Shown in pieces: positions 54,713 through 63,216 of a DNA stretch of 64,000 nucleotides. Location: NCBI RefSeq assembly GCF_035974275.1, contig NZ_CP142422.1, positions 5,146,001-5,210,000 on the forward strand, written 5' to 3'. Positions within the stretch are counted from its first letter, which is position 1. Every line of letters starts with the position of its first letter. The position numbers and the translations under genes were made by a program. This DNA is from Chryseobacterium sp. MYb264 (GTDB taxonomy: Bacteria; Bacteroidota; Bacteroidia; Flavobacteriales; Weeksellaceae). A model generated the notes under the pieces. The model worked only from the letters and a program-made list of their open reading frames with translations, did not search any database and was not told the origin of the DNA.

Positions 54713-55748
54713 ATTTAATGCCTGTGCGATAAAAAGTGAAGCCAGCGTCATGTAGATATTGGTGCCGTCAAGGTTAAAAGAATATCCGGTAGGAATTACT
54801 AGACCTACGATTGCTCTTTAGCATCCCGCTTTCTCAAGCTTTTCCATAATTCCGGGAAGGGCAGATTCTGAAGAACTGGTTCCCAATACCAAAAGAAGTT
54901 CTTCTTTGAGATAATACATCAGTTTGAAAATATTGAAACCGTTGTACCAGGCAACTGCGCCTAAGACCAAAACAACAAAGAGGGCAGAGGTAATATAAAA
55001 TGTTCCGACCAAATAGATGAGATTCAGTACAGAATGAAGTCCGTATTTTCCGATGGTAAACGCCATTGCTCCGAATGCTCCGATGGGAGCCAGCTTCATC
55101 AGCATGTGAACGATTTTAAAAACGGGGGTGGAAAGATCCTGAAGAAAATCAGTCACTTTCTGGCTTTTTTCTTTGGTTAAAACTAAAGCAGTTCCCATTA
55201 ATATAGCTACCAGAAGAACCTGTAGAATATTTTCACCGACCAGCGGACTGAACAGAGTTTCAGGGATAATATTCATGATAAATCCTGTCAATGTAGATTC
55301 ATGCGCCTTTTGCTGATATTGGGAAACATCTCCTGATAACGTTGAAGGATCAATATTTAAACCATGCCCAGGCTGCAGAATATTTCCGACGACTAATCCT
55401 ATAATTAAAGCCAGTGTCGAAAAGGTAATGAAGTAGATCATGGCTTTGATGGCAATTCTTCCTACCTTTTTAAGGTCGGTCATGTGGGCAATTCCCAATG
55501 TCAGAGTAATGAAGATGACCGGGGCGATGATCATTTTAACGAGTTTAATGAAGCCGTCCCCCAAAGGTTTCATTTTTTCGCCAAGTTCAGGATAAAATTT
55601 GCCTAAAAGAATTCCGGCTACAATAGCAATAATAACCTGAAAGTAAAGTTGTTGATAGATTTTTTTTGCCTTCAAAATGAAAGTTTTTATTTTTTGAAGG
55701 GCGAAAATTAAGAAAATTAACTTTAAAATATGACAAAAGTCATAAAAA

Positions 55749-55779
55749 GTTTCGGCGGAGCTGAAAGCTCCGCCGAAAC
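55749..55779 (-). terminator. Terminator after ggt
   Basis: Perfect 14-bp GC-rich stem GTTTCGGCGGAGCT (55749-55762) / AGCTCCGCCGAAAC (55766-55779), GAA loop, followed on the minus strand by TTTTTATG. It ends the ggt transcript and insulates the symporter gene. Confidence 0.93.
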
Positions 55780-55811
55780 GTATATTTTTTATTACACCTA
55801 AAAGGTTTTAG

Positions 55812-57497
55812 CTATTCTACCGCCACAGAATCATCACCACGCCCGTCGGCAACGGCATGAATCGTTCCGTTTTCATCGATGGTAATGACTTCCGTTTTCC
55901 CGATATGGTCTACACGTTCAGGTTTATACCCTAGTTTTTCAAGATCTTTAATGATGTTTTCAGGGAAATTCTTTTCATAGGTTACCGTTTCCGGCAGCCA
56001 TTGATGATGAAATTTCGGAGCGTTCACCGTAATATTGGCATTCAGTTTAAAATCAACAACATTGACGATGGACTGATATACAGAGGTGGGAATGGTTGTT
56101 CCTCCCGGAGTTCCCACGACCATATAAGGTTTTCCGTTTTTCAAAAGGATGGTCGGTGTCATGGAAGAAAGCATTCTTTTGTTGGGTTGAATAGAATTGG
56201 CTTCACCTCCAACAGCCCCGAACATGTTCGGAACACCGGGTTTGATCGAAAAGTCATCCATTTCATTGTTCAGGAAAAATCCGGCACCCGAAACGAGAAC
56301 TTTACTTCCGTAATATCCGTTTAAGGTCGTCGTTACAGAAGCTGCATTTCCATCTTTATCCAATACAGAAATATGAGTGGTTTGCGTAGATTCGTTAGGT
56401 TGTTTGATAATTTTTCCCACTTCAGCACTTGGTGTTGCTTTATTGAAGCTGAAGCTTTTCCACCGGTTTTTTAAATATTCATCAGAAATCAAATAGGATG
56501 TTTTGTCTTTAATAAAGTCGGGATCTCCCATATATTCAGCACGATCGGCATAGGCTCTTCTTTCCGCTTCCACCATTATCTGAACCGCTTCTTTGGAATT
56601 TTGCTGATATTTTTCAAGGTTTTCAAAACTCGCCATTCTCAACATTTGAGCCAAAAGAACTCCGCCGCTTGAAGGCAAAGGCATCGAAACGACATTGCTT
56701 CCTTTATATTCAAATTCCAGTGCTTTTCTTTCCGCTACCTTATAGTTTTTAAGGTCTTCCAGCGTAATAATTCCGTTTCCTCTTTTCATTTCAGCCACTA
56801 AAAGGTTGGCTGTTTTTCCTTCATAAAATCCTTTGGCGCCCTGTTTTTGAATTAATTTTAAGGTTTCAGCCAAATCTTTCTGCACCAGAATATCACCTCC
56901 TTTCCAAGGGGTATCCTTCACAAAAATAATAGGAGACTGATTGTGCTTAACAAATTTTTCCCTTTGAGAATTAAGCATATTCGCTTCAAGATCAGTAATA
57001 GCAAACCCTTTTTCAGCCAAATCAATAGCTGGCTGAATAATTTTTTCCATAGGAAGCTTACAGTATTTTAAGGTTGCATAAAATCCCGCAATACTTCCCG
57101 GAATTCCCACTGCCAGTCTTCCATTTTGAGAAAGATCGGTGTTGGCTTTCCCGTTTTTATCGATATACATATCATGGGAAGCTTTCTTCGGAGCTGTTTC
57201 CCGGTAATCAATCGTGAATTTTTCACCATTATTTTTCACCCCAACTAAAAATCCTCCACCTCCAATATTTCCGGCTTGAGGATACACCACCGCCAGTGCA
57301 TATTGGGTCGCAACGATGGCATCATAGGCATTTCCGCCCATTTTCATCACTTTTGCTCCGGCTTCACTTGCCAGAGGATGCGCTGATACTACCACGCCTT
57401 TATTTTTTACCTTAACTTCCTTTACAATATTGATGTCTGTGTACTGTGCTGATACCGATTGGGTTGCAAGTACCAATAGAAATATATACTTCTTCAT
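55812..57497 (-). CDS. ggt: Gamma-glutamyltransferase
   Basis: Protein of 561 aa with a signal peptide (MKKYIFLLVLATQSVSAQ). The catalytic N-terminal Thr of the small subunit lies in 'STQTTHISVLDKDGNAASVTTTLNGYYGSKV'. 'GNAYDAIVATQYALAVVYPQAGNIGGGGFLVG', 'FTIDYRETAP' and 'PFKHHQWLPE'-like C-terminal elements are conserved. The precursor self-cleaves to two subunits in the periplasm and hydrolyses or transfers the gamma-glutamyl group of glutathione and related peptides. Confidence 0.95.
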   Translation of the reverse strand: MKKYIFLLVLATQSVSAQYTDINIVKEVKVKNKGVVVSAHPLASEAGAKVMKMGGNAYDAIVATQYALAVVYPQAGNIGGGGFLVGVKNNGEKFTIDYRETAPKKASHDMYIDKNGKANTDLSQNGRLAVGIPGSIAGFYATLKYCKLPMEKIIQPAIDLAEKGFAITDLEANMLNSQREKFVKHNQSPIIFVKDTPWKGGDILVQKDLAETLKLIQKQGAKGFYEGKTANLLVAEMKRGNGIITLEDLKNYKVAERKALEFEYKGSNVVSMPLPSSGGVLLAQMLRMASFENLEKYQQNSKEAVQIMVEAERRAYADRAEYMGDPDFIKDKTSYLISDEYLKNRWKSFSFNKATPSAEVGKIIKQPNESTQTTHISVLDKDGNAASVTTTLNGYYGSKVLVSGAGFFLNNEMDDFSIKPGVPNMFGAVGGEANSIQPNKRMLSSMTPTILLKNGKPYMVVGTPGGTTIPTSVYQSIVNVVDFKLNANITVNAPKFHHQWLPETVTYEKNFPENIIKDLEKLGYKPERVDHIGKTEVITIDENGTIHAVADGRGDDSVAVE

Positions 57498-57526
57498 GAT
57501 AAAAATTATACCCGAATTTACAATTT

Positions 57527-57560
57527 TGTTTTAAGATAGGAGGTAAAATATTTATTTTTG
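57527..57560 (+). promoter_or_regulatory. Promoter of the threonine dehydrogenase gene
   Basis: -33 TTG (57527-57529), 23-bp gap, TATTTTTG (57553-57560), the same spacing as the trp promoter. The start codon is 24 bp downstream. Confidence 0.65.
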
Positions 57561-57584
57561 CTCAGATCAAATAAATAGAATAAA

Positions 57585-58550
57585 ATGGAATCTTATACGG
57601 AAAGAATACTGATTACAGGTGCACTGGGCCAGATTGGCACCGAACTTACGAACAGACTTGTGGAGATGCACGGCGCTGAAAATGTGGTTGCTTCAGGTCT
57701 TGACAGATGGCAGAAAGGGATAACTGCGGCAGGTCATTACGAAAGAATGGACGTTACCAATACTCAACTGGTAAGACAGGTGATTAAAGACTATGAGATC
57801 ACGACAGTGTATCATTTGGCTTCATTATTGTCCGGAACTTCAGAGAAGCAGCCAATTTTCGCTTGGAAATTAAATCTTGAACCTCTGCTTCATTTTTGTG
57901 AAATGGCAAAAGAAGGGCTTCTTAAAAAGATTTTCTGGCCAAGTTCAATTGCGGTTTTTGGGAAAGGAATTCCAAAGCATGATGTAGCTCAGGATGTTGT
58001 TTTAAATCCTACAACGGTGTATGGTATTTCTAAAATGGCAGGCGAGAAGTGGTGCGAATATTATTTCGACAAGCATGGAGTAGATGTAAGAAGTATCAGA
58101 TATCCTGGTTTGATTTCATGGAAGACTCCGGCAGGTGGTGGAACTACCGACTACGCGGTTGAGATTTTTTATGAAGCCATTGAGGAAGGAAAGTATACAA
58201 GTTTCATTTCCGAAGATACAGGAATGCCGATGTTGTATATGGATGATGCCATCAACGCAACGTTGAAATTAATGGAGGCTCCGGCAGAAAATCTTACGGT
58301 TCGTTCATCTTATAATTTGGGTGGAATGTCATTTACTCCAAAAGAACTGGCGGAAGAAATAAAGAAAGAAATTCCTGAATTTACGATCGATTATAAACCA
58401 GATTTCAGACAGCAGATTGCGGATTCCTGGCCAGCTTCAATTGATGATTCTGTGGCTAAAAAAGATTGGGGACTGTCTTACGATTTCGGAATTTCTGAAA
58501 TGTCTAAAGATATGATCAAGAATTTGAGAGTAAAATTAGGTAAGGATTAA
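57585..58550 (+). CDS. NAD-dependent L-threonine dehydrogenase (SDR/epimerase type)
   Basis: Protein of 321 aa, extended SDR: NAD-binding 'RILITGALGQIGTELTNRL', 'VYHLASLLSGTSEKQP', catalytic Tyr-x-x-x-Lys in 'TVYGISKMAGEKWCEYYF', and 'SIRYPGLISWKTPAGGGTTDYAVEIFYEA', a signature of the short-chain threonine 3-dehydrogenases described from flavobacteria. It oxidises threonine to 2-amino-3-ketobutyrate. It is not related to the zinc-dependent Tdh of E. coli. Confidence 0.9.
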   Translation: MESYTERILITGALGQIGTELTNRLVEMHGAENVVASGLDRWQKGITAAGHYERMDVTNTQLVRQVIKDYEITTVYHLASLLSGTSEKQPIFAWKLNLEPLLHFCEMAKEGLLKKIFWPSSIAVFGKGIPKHDVAQDVVLNPTTVYGISKMAGEKWCEYYFDKHGVDVRSIRYPGLISWKTPAGGGTTDYAVEIFYEAIEEGKYTSFISEDTGMPMLYMDDAINATLKLMEAPAENLTVRSSYNLGGMSFTPKELAEEIKKEIPEFTIDYKPDFRQQIADSWPASIDDSVAKKDWGLSYDFGISEMSKDMIKNLRVKLGKD

Positions 58551-58634
58551 TTATATAAAGTAAAGATTTAAGCATTTGCATTTTTAACATCTGATTATTA
58601 ATTAAATATAAATTTTATTTAAACTTTAATTTAA

Positions 58635-59387
58635 ATGATATTATTAACTTTTAACATCGCAAATATCGAAGCCGAAACTAAAAATGGTTTTGAAATTTCT
58701 GGTGCGCAAAGGTTAAGCATCACAGAAAATAATACGAAGGCGATTCTTAGAATCTTAGATCTTCACGAAACAAAAGCCAGTTTTTTTATAGAGATTTCTA
58801 TTGTCGAAAAACTGCAAAACTTAATAAAAGCAATTTCATCCAAAGGGCATGAAATTGCTTTTTATAATAAAAACTCCAGCCTTCAGGAAATTGAAACGGC
58901 AAAGAAACTGACTCAGGATTTTTTAGAAAAACAAATTCGGGGAATTCGCCAAAAAGATTGTAAACTTCCTTTTGAAGAATTGAAATCGTTAGAATTTAAT
59001 TACGTTTCCAATATCGATAATGCGAATATTCTTTTTCCTTTTAAACGTTTAAAAAGAGATACGGAAATCAGTGAAGAAAACGGATTGAGTATTGTCCCGG
59101 AAAGTATTTCGCCATACAGTCAGTTGCCATATAATGATTTTGTGTTTCAGGTTTTGCCGACGAAGTATTATGAGAATATGGTTTTTGAAACTTTGAAAAA
59201 TGACGGCTTTGTTTTGATTTATCTTAATGTCTGGCAATTCACAGATTTCAGCACGTATCCATTTGATATTCCTTTTTACCGAAGACGAAATTCAGGCAAA
59301 AAAATGGAGGACAAATTAGATGCCCTCCTTGCTTGGTTCAACGAGAAGGAGATGGCTACTTCGCGTATGAAAGATTATATTTTTTAG
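58635..59387 (+). CDS. Polysaccharide-deacetylase-fold protein without catalytic residues
   Basis: Protein of 250 aa, cytosolic. The overall pattern is that of NodB-type deacetylases of the Wzx/DUF-type in Bacteroidota ('ITENNTKAILRILDLHETKASFFIEISI', 'KGHEI', 'YPFDIPFYRRRNSGKKMEDKLDALLAWF'). However the metal/catalytic stretch that is normally F-D-(I/V)-E-E is FNIANIE, the H-x-x-x-H metal pair is GHEIAFYNKN with the second His missing, and the terminal His (F-H-P-W-E-F) is LNVWQF. It should be catalytically dead and may have a binding or scaffolding role. Confidence 0.75.
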   Translation: MILLTFNIANIEAETKNGFEISGAQRLSITENNTKAILRILDLHETKASFFIEISIVEKLQNLIKAISSKGHEIAFYNKNSSLQEIETAKKLTQDFLEKQIRGIRQKDCKLPFEELKSLEFNYVSNIDNANILFPFKRLKRDTEISEENGLSIVPESISPYSQLPYNDFVFQVLPTKYYENMVFETLKNDGFVLIYLNVWQFTDFSTYPFDIPFYRRRNSGKKMEDKLDALLAWFNEKEMATSRMKDYIF

Positions 59388-59388
59388 G

Positions 59389-59458
59389 TTGCAGGAATTA
59401 GGTTTTAGTTCGTAGGTTAGAAACTTTAAACTTTAAATCAAAAACTCTGAACCTTGAA
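59389..59458 (+). repeat. Intergenic heptanucleotide array (10 degenerate units)
   Basis: Ten successive 7-mers, TTGCAGG, AATTAGG, TTTTAGT, TCGTAGG, TTAGAAA, CTTTAAA, CTTTAAA, TCAAAAA, CTCTGAA, CCTTGAA, fill the gap between two convergent genes. Confidence 0.7.
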
Positions 59459-59462
59459 TTTT

Positions 59463-60668
59463 TTAAGCCAATTCAAAAAGCGTAATTTCCGGTAAAACAC
59501 CAACTCTTCCCGGATATCCAAGAACCCCAAAACCTCGGTTTACATAAAGCATTTTTCCTTCGCTTTCATAAAGATCTGCCCACTTCGGGTAACGGTACTG
59601 AACGGGTGACCATTTCACGTTTTTCAGATCCAGGCCAAACTGCATTCCGTGAGTGTGCCCTGATAATGTCAAATGAATATCTACAGGATGTTTCTTCACC
59701 ACATAATCGAAGTGAGTAGGGTCGTGGCTCATTAAAATTTTGGTGGCATCTTCAGGAACTCCTTTTAAAGCATCATCGATTCTTCCAAATTGTGGAAAGG
59801 GTTTCAATCCCCAGTTTTCAACGCCTAAAATGTATATTTTCTCACCGTTTTTCTCAATGACGCGGTGTTCGTTTCTCAGCATATCAAATCCTGCCTGTTT
59901 TTCATAATCAATCAGCGTATCAAGATTTTTCTTTTTAGCATCTGGCGAAGCCCATTCAACATAATCAGCGTAATCGTGATTTCCGAGAACCGCAAACTTG
60001 CCGTCTTTTGCTTTGATTTGAGAAAATAAAGGGATGAATGGTTTAAACTCATCCGCCACGTTATTGACCATGTCTCCGGTGAATAAAACCAAGTCTGGCT
60101 TTTGTTCGTTGATTAAATCTATAGCGTGCTGCAGTTTGGTCGGATCGGAGAAACTTCCGCTGTGCACATCGGAGATCTGAACAATTTTATAACCTTTAAA
60201 GCTTTTTGGAAGGTTGTTGAAATTGATTCTCACTCTTCTCACCTTGTGACGGTATTTTCCAAAGGTAATTCCATCAATAAACAAAGCGGAAAGAACGCCG
60301 CCCATTCCCAACCCAACCAGACTTAAAAACTTTCTTCTTTCAGGAAAGAAGTTGTTCGTCGGTCGCGTTAATCCCACTAAATAAGTTCCTGTTCTGAAAA
60401 TATCGTCAATCAATAAAAACAGAACAATGAAGACCTTTGGTAAAATAAAGATCAAAAATAAAGAGATCATGATCTGGGCTCTTACCATGCTTCGGTCGGC
60501 TCTGCTGAAATGGGAAACTTCGTACGCGAAAAATCCGTAAATAGCCAGCGAAATAACCCAATAGCCGGTTCTTATCCAGAAATTATCCGTTAAGGTGCGT
60601 ATCGCCTGATAAATGTAAATTTCCAGAAGGAGAAATAATCCGGCAATGATTAAAAAATTTCTTTGCAT
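59463..60668 (-). CDS. Membrane-anchored metallophosphoesterase
   Basis: The start is set at the ATG at 60668 (401 aa). Four hydrophobic helices fill the first 150 residues; a calcineurin-like phosphoesterase domain follows with the full metal set: 'VQISDVHSGSF', 'LVLFTGDMVNN', 'AVLGNHDYADY', 'ILMSHDPTHFDYV' and 'LTLSGHTHGMQFG'. This is the YkuE/YaeI type, which acts on lipid-linked phosphates such as UDP-diacylglucosamine in related bacteria. The specific substrate is unknown. Confidence 0.9.
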   Translation of the reverse strand: MQRNFLIIAGLFLLLEIYIYQAIRTLTDNFWIRTGYWVISLAIYGFFAYEVSHFSRADRSMVRAQIMISLFLIFILPKVFIVLFLLIDDIFRTGTYLVGLTRPTNNFFPERRKFLSLVGLGMGGVLSALFIDGITFGKYRHKVRRVRINFNNLPKSFKGYKIVQISDVHSGSFSDPTKLQHAIDLINEQKPDLVLFTGDMVNNVADEFKPFIPLFSQIKAKDGKFAVLGNHDYADYVEWASPDAKKKNLDTLIDYEKQAGFDMLRNEHRVIEKNGEKIYILGVENWGLKPFPQFGRIDDALKGVPEDATKILMSHDPTHFDYVVKKHPVDIHLTLSGHTHGMQFGLDLKNVKWSPVQYRYPKWADLYESEGKMLYVNRGFGVLGYPGRVGVLPEITLFELA

Positions 60669-60739
60669 AACTTTATTTACAAAAAAGCACAAAAGAAGAC
60701 TTCCTTTGTGCTTTTATATTTTTATTATTAAAACTAATT

Positions 60740-61807
60740 TTAAGGAAATCTGTAAACAATAGCATTGATGTTCATTCCGGCACCTACCGAAGTCATCACA
60801 ATGTTACCTTTTTCTTTAAACGTTTGACCCTCCATTTTTCCTTTAATTATTAAATCAAACATGGTAGGAATTGTCGCAACAGACGAATTTCCAAAGTCCT
60901 GGATCGTCATCGGAGAGATCGAATGGTCATAATCTTTCACGTCATATAATTTATGAAGTCTTTCGATCATGGCATAATCCATCTTAGCATTCGCCTGGTG
61001 AATCAGAATTTTGTTGATATCTTCAATAGAAAGACCTGCATCTTCAATAGTTTCTTTAATCGCTGCAGGCACATTTTTAAGTGCGTACTCATAGATTTTT
61101 CTGCCCTGCATTCTTACGAATAAACGGGTCTGGTCAGAATCTTTATTGATTGAAGGTCCGTTGGCTAAATAATCCAGTTCCGGTCCGTTATCACAGATGG
61201 TGTTGTGAGCAATGATTCCTACGTTTTCCTGATCGGTAGCCTGTACCACAACCGCTCCGGCTCCGTCTGCAAAGATCATTCTGTTTCTGTCGTGCGGGTC
61301 TGTTACTCTGCTTAATGTTTCAGCACCAATTACCAGTATTGTTTTTGCTACTTTCGCTTTAATTAAATTATCAGCCAAAATCATAGCTTCCACCCAACCC
61401 GGACATCCGAAAAGCATATCATAAGTGATACATTTTCTGTTTCTGATGCCTAATTTATTCTTTACTCTCGCCGCCATCGTCGGCATAAAGTCTGCATATC
61501 CGTTTACGGTCACTTCACCGAAATTACTTGCGTAGATAATATAATCAAGTTCTTCCTGATCTACATTTGCATCTGCAATAGCCAATTTTGCAGCTTCGTA
61601 ACCGATTTGTGAGTTTGAAAGATCATCTTCTATGAATCTCCTGTTCTCTATTTCTGTGATCTCAACAAATTTTGAAATAGTTTCCTCAGCAGGTTTGTCA
61701 ATCTTCACTCCGTCTTCTGTATAAAACTCTGAATCTAAGAAAAAGTCTCTACCTATTATTCTGTTGGGAAGGTAAGATCCAGAACCAATAATGATCGTAT
61801 TCGGCAT
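60740..61807 (-). CDS. FabH-like 3-oxoacyl-ACP synthase III family protein
   Basis: Protein of 355 aa with the thiolase-fold catalytic triad: Cys135 in 'YDMLFGCPGWVEAMILA', His in 'KILIHQANAKMDYAMIERL' and Asn in 'IQDFGNSSVATIPTMFDLI'. 'FADGAGAVVVQAT' is also conserved. It is longer than primary FabH (about 317) and the N-terminal loop (residues 22-60) is expanded, so it may start special fatty acids or another ketide (flexirubin, for example) rather than normal chains. Confidence 0.85.
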   Translation of the reverse strand: MPNTIIIGSGSYLPNRIIGRDFFLDSEFYTEDGVKIDKPAEETISKFVEITEIENRRFIEDDLSNSQIGYEAAKLAIADANVDQEELDYIIYASNFGEVTVNGYADFMPTMAARVKNKLGIRNRKCITYDMLFGCPGWVEAMILADNLIKAKVAKTILVIGAETLSRVTDPHDRNRMIFADGAGAVVVQATDQENVGIIAHNTICDNGPELDYLANGPSINKDSDQTRLFVRMQGRKIYEYALKNVPAAIKETIEDAGLSIEDINKILIHQANAKMDYAMIERLHKLYDVKDYDHSISPMTIQDFGNSSVATIPTMFDLIIKGKMEGQTFKEKGNIVMTSVGAGMNINAIVYRFP

Positions 61808-61833
61808 TCGTTTAAATGATTTTTTTAAAGTTG

Positions 61834-61841
61834 CAAAGTTA
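61834..61841 (-). promoter_or_regulatory. Candidate -7 box of the FabH-like gene
   Basis: On the minus strand TAACTTTG (61841-61834), 26 bp before the start codon. It diverges from the box at 61879. Confidence 0.55.
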
Positions 61842-61878
61842 ATAATTAATATTAATAACGAAGAATTAAAAATATTAT

Positions 61879-61886
61879 TAAATTTG
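61879..61886 (+). promoter_or_regulatory. Candidate -7 box for the membrane protein-ubiE-porT operon
   Basis: TAAATTTG (perfect TAnnTTTG) lies 22 bp before the ATG at 61909. Confidence 0.55.
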
Positions 61887-61908
61887 CAAAAAATGTACTT
61901 TACCGTCT

Positions 61909-62478
61909 ATGAAAAATAATCCGTCTTTGAAAGGTTTAATTATTGCAGTTGTGGTATTTTTCGTTGCCTTTGGAATCTACTTCTTTTTTTTAGCCAAAAA
62001 GAATTATTATGTAGTAGATAATCCTACTCCCAATACATATTACTATAAAATCAACAATGGTTCCGAGGGGGTTGTCTCTGCCGGACAGTTTGTAGATGTA
62101 GATCTGAAGATGGGAAAAAATTCAATTAAAGTATTCGATGAGCATAAGAAATTATTGTACGATTCCGCGTTTGAAGTGAACAAGATCCGCGGTCTTTTGA
62201 ATATTGCGCATCAGGATTATTATATTAATGATCAGTATTACGGGTACAATCTTAAAAAAGATTCATTACTTTTGGCACTTGATAAAACCACAATCGACGG
62301 AAAAACGTATTTCGGAGGTGCAAAACACTTCAACAAATTATACAGTGAAGATTTTTATTATAATGTCAATGAGGATTATGATAAAGTGATCAAGAATATT
62401 CAGCAGGTGGAGTCTCGATCAAAAATCTTCAGAAAACAGGATTACCTTAATTATTATAAAGAATATTACAAGTTTTAA
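61909..62478 (+). CDS. Single-pass membrane protein of unknown function
   Basis: Protein of 189 aa with one N-terminal membrane helix (LIIAVVVFFVAFGIYFFFLA) and an extracytoplasmic part rich in Tyr and Lys ('PTPNTYYYKINNGSEGVVSAGQFVDVDLKMGKNSIKVFDEHKKLLYDS') that looks like a small beta-sandwich. No family was recognised. It is 3 bp upstream of ubiE and cotranscribed with ubiE and porT. Confidence 0.75.
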   Translation: MKNNPSLKGLIIAVVVFFVAFGIYFFFLAKKNYYVVDNPTPNTYYYKINNGSEGVVSAGQFVDVDLKMGKNSIKVFDEHKKLLYDSAFEVNKIRGLLNIAHQDYYINDQYYGYNLKKDSLLLALDKTTIDGKTYFGGAKHFNKLYSEDFYYNVNEDYDKVIKNIQQVESRSKIFRKQDYLNYYKEYYKF

Positions 62479-62481
62479 GTT

Positions 62482-63213
62482 TTGACAAAAGATATTACCA
62501 AAGTTACTCCCTACAATTCTGATGCTACTAAGAAGAGCCAGGTAGAGGATATGTTCGACAATATTGCACCAAAATATGATCTTCTGAATCGTGTTTTATC
62601 TCTGAAAATTGATGTTTTATGGAGAAATAAATTGGTGAAAATGATGAAAAATGATAACCCTCAGGAAGTGCTGGATGTGGCTACTGGAACGGGAGATCTT
62701 GCCATCACCATTGAAAAAGGAACCAACGCAAAAGTAATTGGTTTAGATTTATCGCAACAAATGTTAAATGTTGGCGTTATTAAAATAAAAAAACTTAATT
62801 TAGACGGCAAAATTTCCATGCAAAAGGGCGATGCAGAAAATTTACCTTTCGAGGACAATAGATTTGATGCTGTTTCCGTTGCATTTGGAGTAAGGAATTT
62901 TGAAAATCTTAAAAAAGGTTTAGCAGAGTTAAGAAGAGTAGTTAAAGATAACAAGAGTGTTTATATACTGGAGTTTTCAAAGGTTGAGGGGTTGATGGGG
63001 CCATTGTATATGTTTTATTTCAAAAACATTCTGCCGGCAATAGGCAGGCTGGTTTCCAAAGATAATAGGGCGTATACATACCTTCCGGATTCTGTAAATG
63101 CATTTCCTTTCGGGGAAAAGATGAAGCAAATTCTTTTGGATACAGGATTTAAAAAAGTTGAATATAAAAAACTAAGTTTAGGTATAGCCACAATTTATAA
63201 AGCAACAAAGTAA
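62482..63213 (+). CDS. ubiE: Demethylmenaquinone/ubiquinone C-methyltransferase
   Basis: Protein of 243 aa starting with TTG (62482), for which no better ATG exists since 'VEDMFDNIAPKYDLLNRVLSLKIDVLWRNKLVKMM' must be inside. SAM motif 'VLDVATGTGDLAITI' and 'GLDLSQQMLNVG', 'GDAENLPFEDNRFDAVSVAFGVRNFENL', 'EFSKVEG' are those of UbiE/MenG. In a flavobacterium the product is menaquinone, so MenG is the functional name. It starts 3 bp after the previous gene. Confidence 0.95.
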   Translation: MTKDITKVTPYNSDATKKSQVEDMFDNIAPKYDLLNRVLSLKIDVLWRNKLVKMMKNDNPQEVLDVATGTGDLAITIEKGTNAKVIGLDLSQQMLNVGVIKIKKLNLDGKISMQKGDAENLPFEDNRFDAVSVAFGVRNFENLKKGLAELRRVVKDNKSVYILEFSKVEGLMGPLYMFYFKNILPAIGRLVSKDNRAYTYLPDSVNAFPFGEKMKQILLDTGFKKVEYKKLSLGIATIYKATK

Positions 63214-63216
63214 CCT

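Larger units (their letters stand above)
52922..55675 (-). pseudogene. Dicarboxylate/amino-acid:cation symporter (GltP/DctA family), inactivated by an IS and a nonsense codon
   Basis: The 5' part (55675-54818) encodes 285 residues of a sodium/proton-dicarboxylate symporter ('[43 protein letters not shown]', '[24 protein letters not shown]') and stops at TAA (54820-54818). Read on in frame, the next codons give [20 protein letters not shown] and then [14 protein letters not shown], the conserved TM7 region, so the stop is a point mutation. An IS (53244-54712) then interrupts the gene; beyond it the frame resumes [20 protein letters not shown] and ends at 52922. The original protein would have been about 420 aa. 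Confidence 0.95.
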
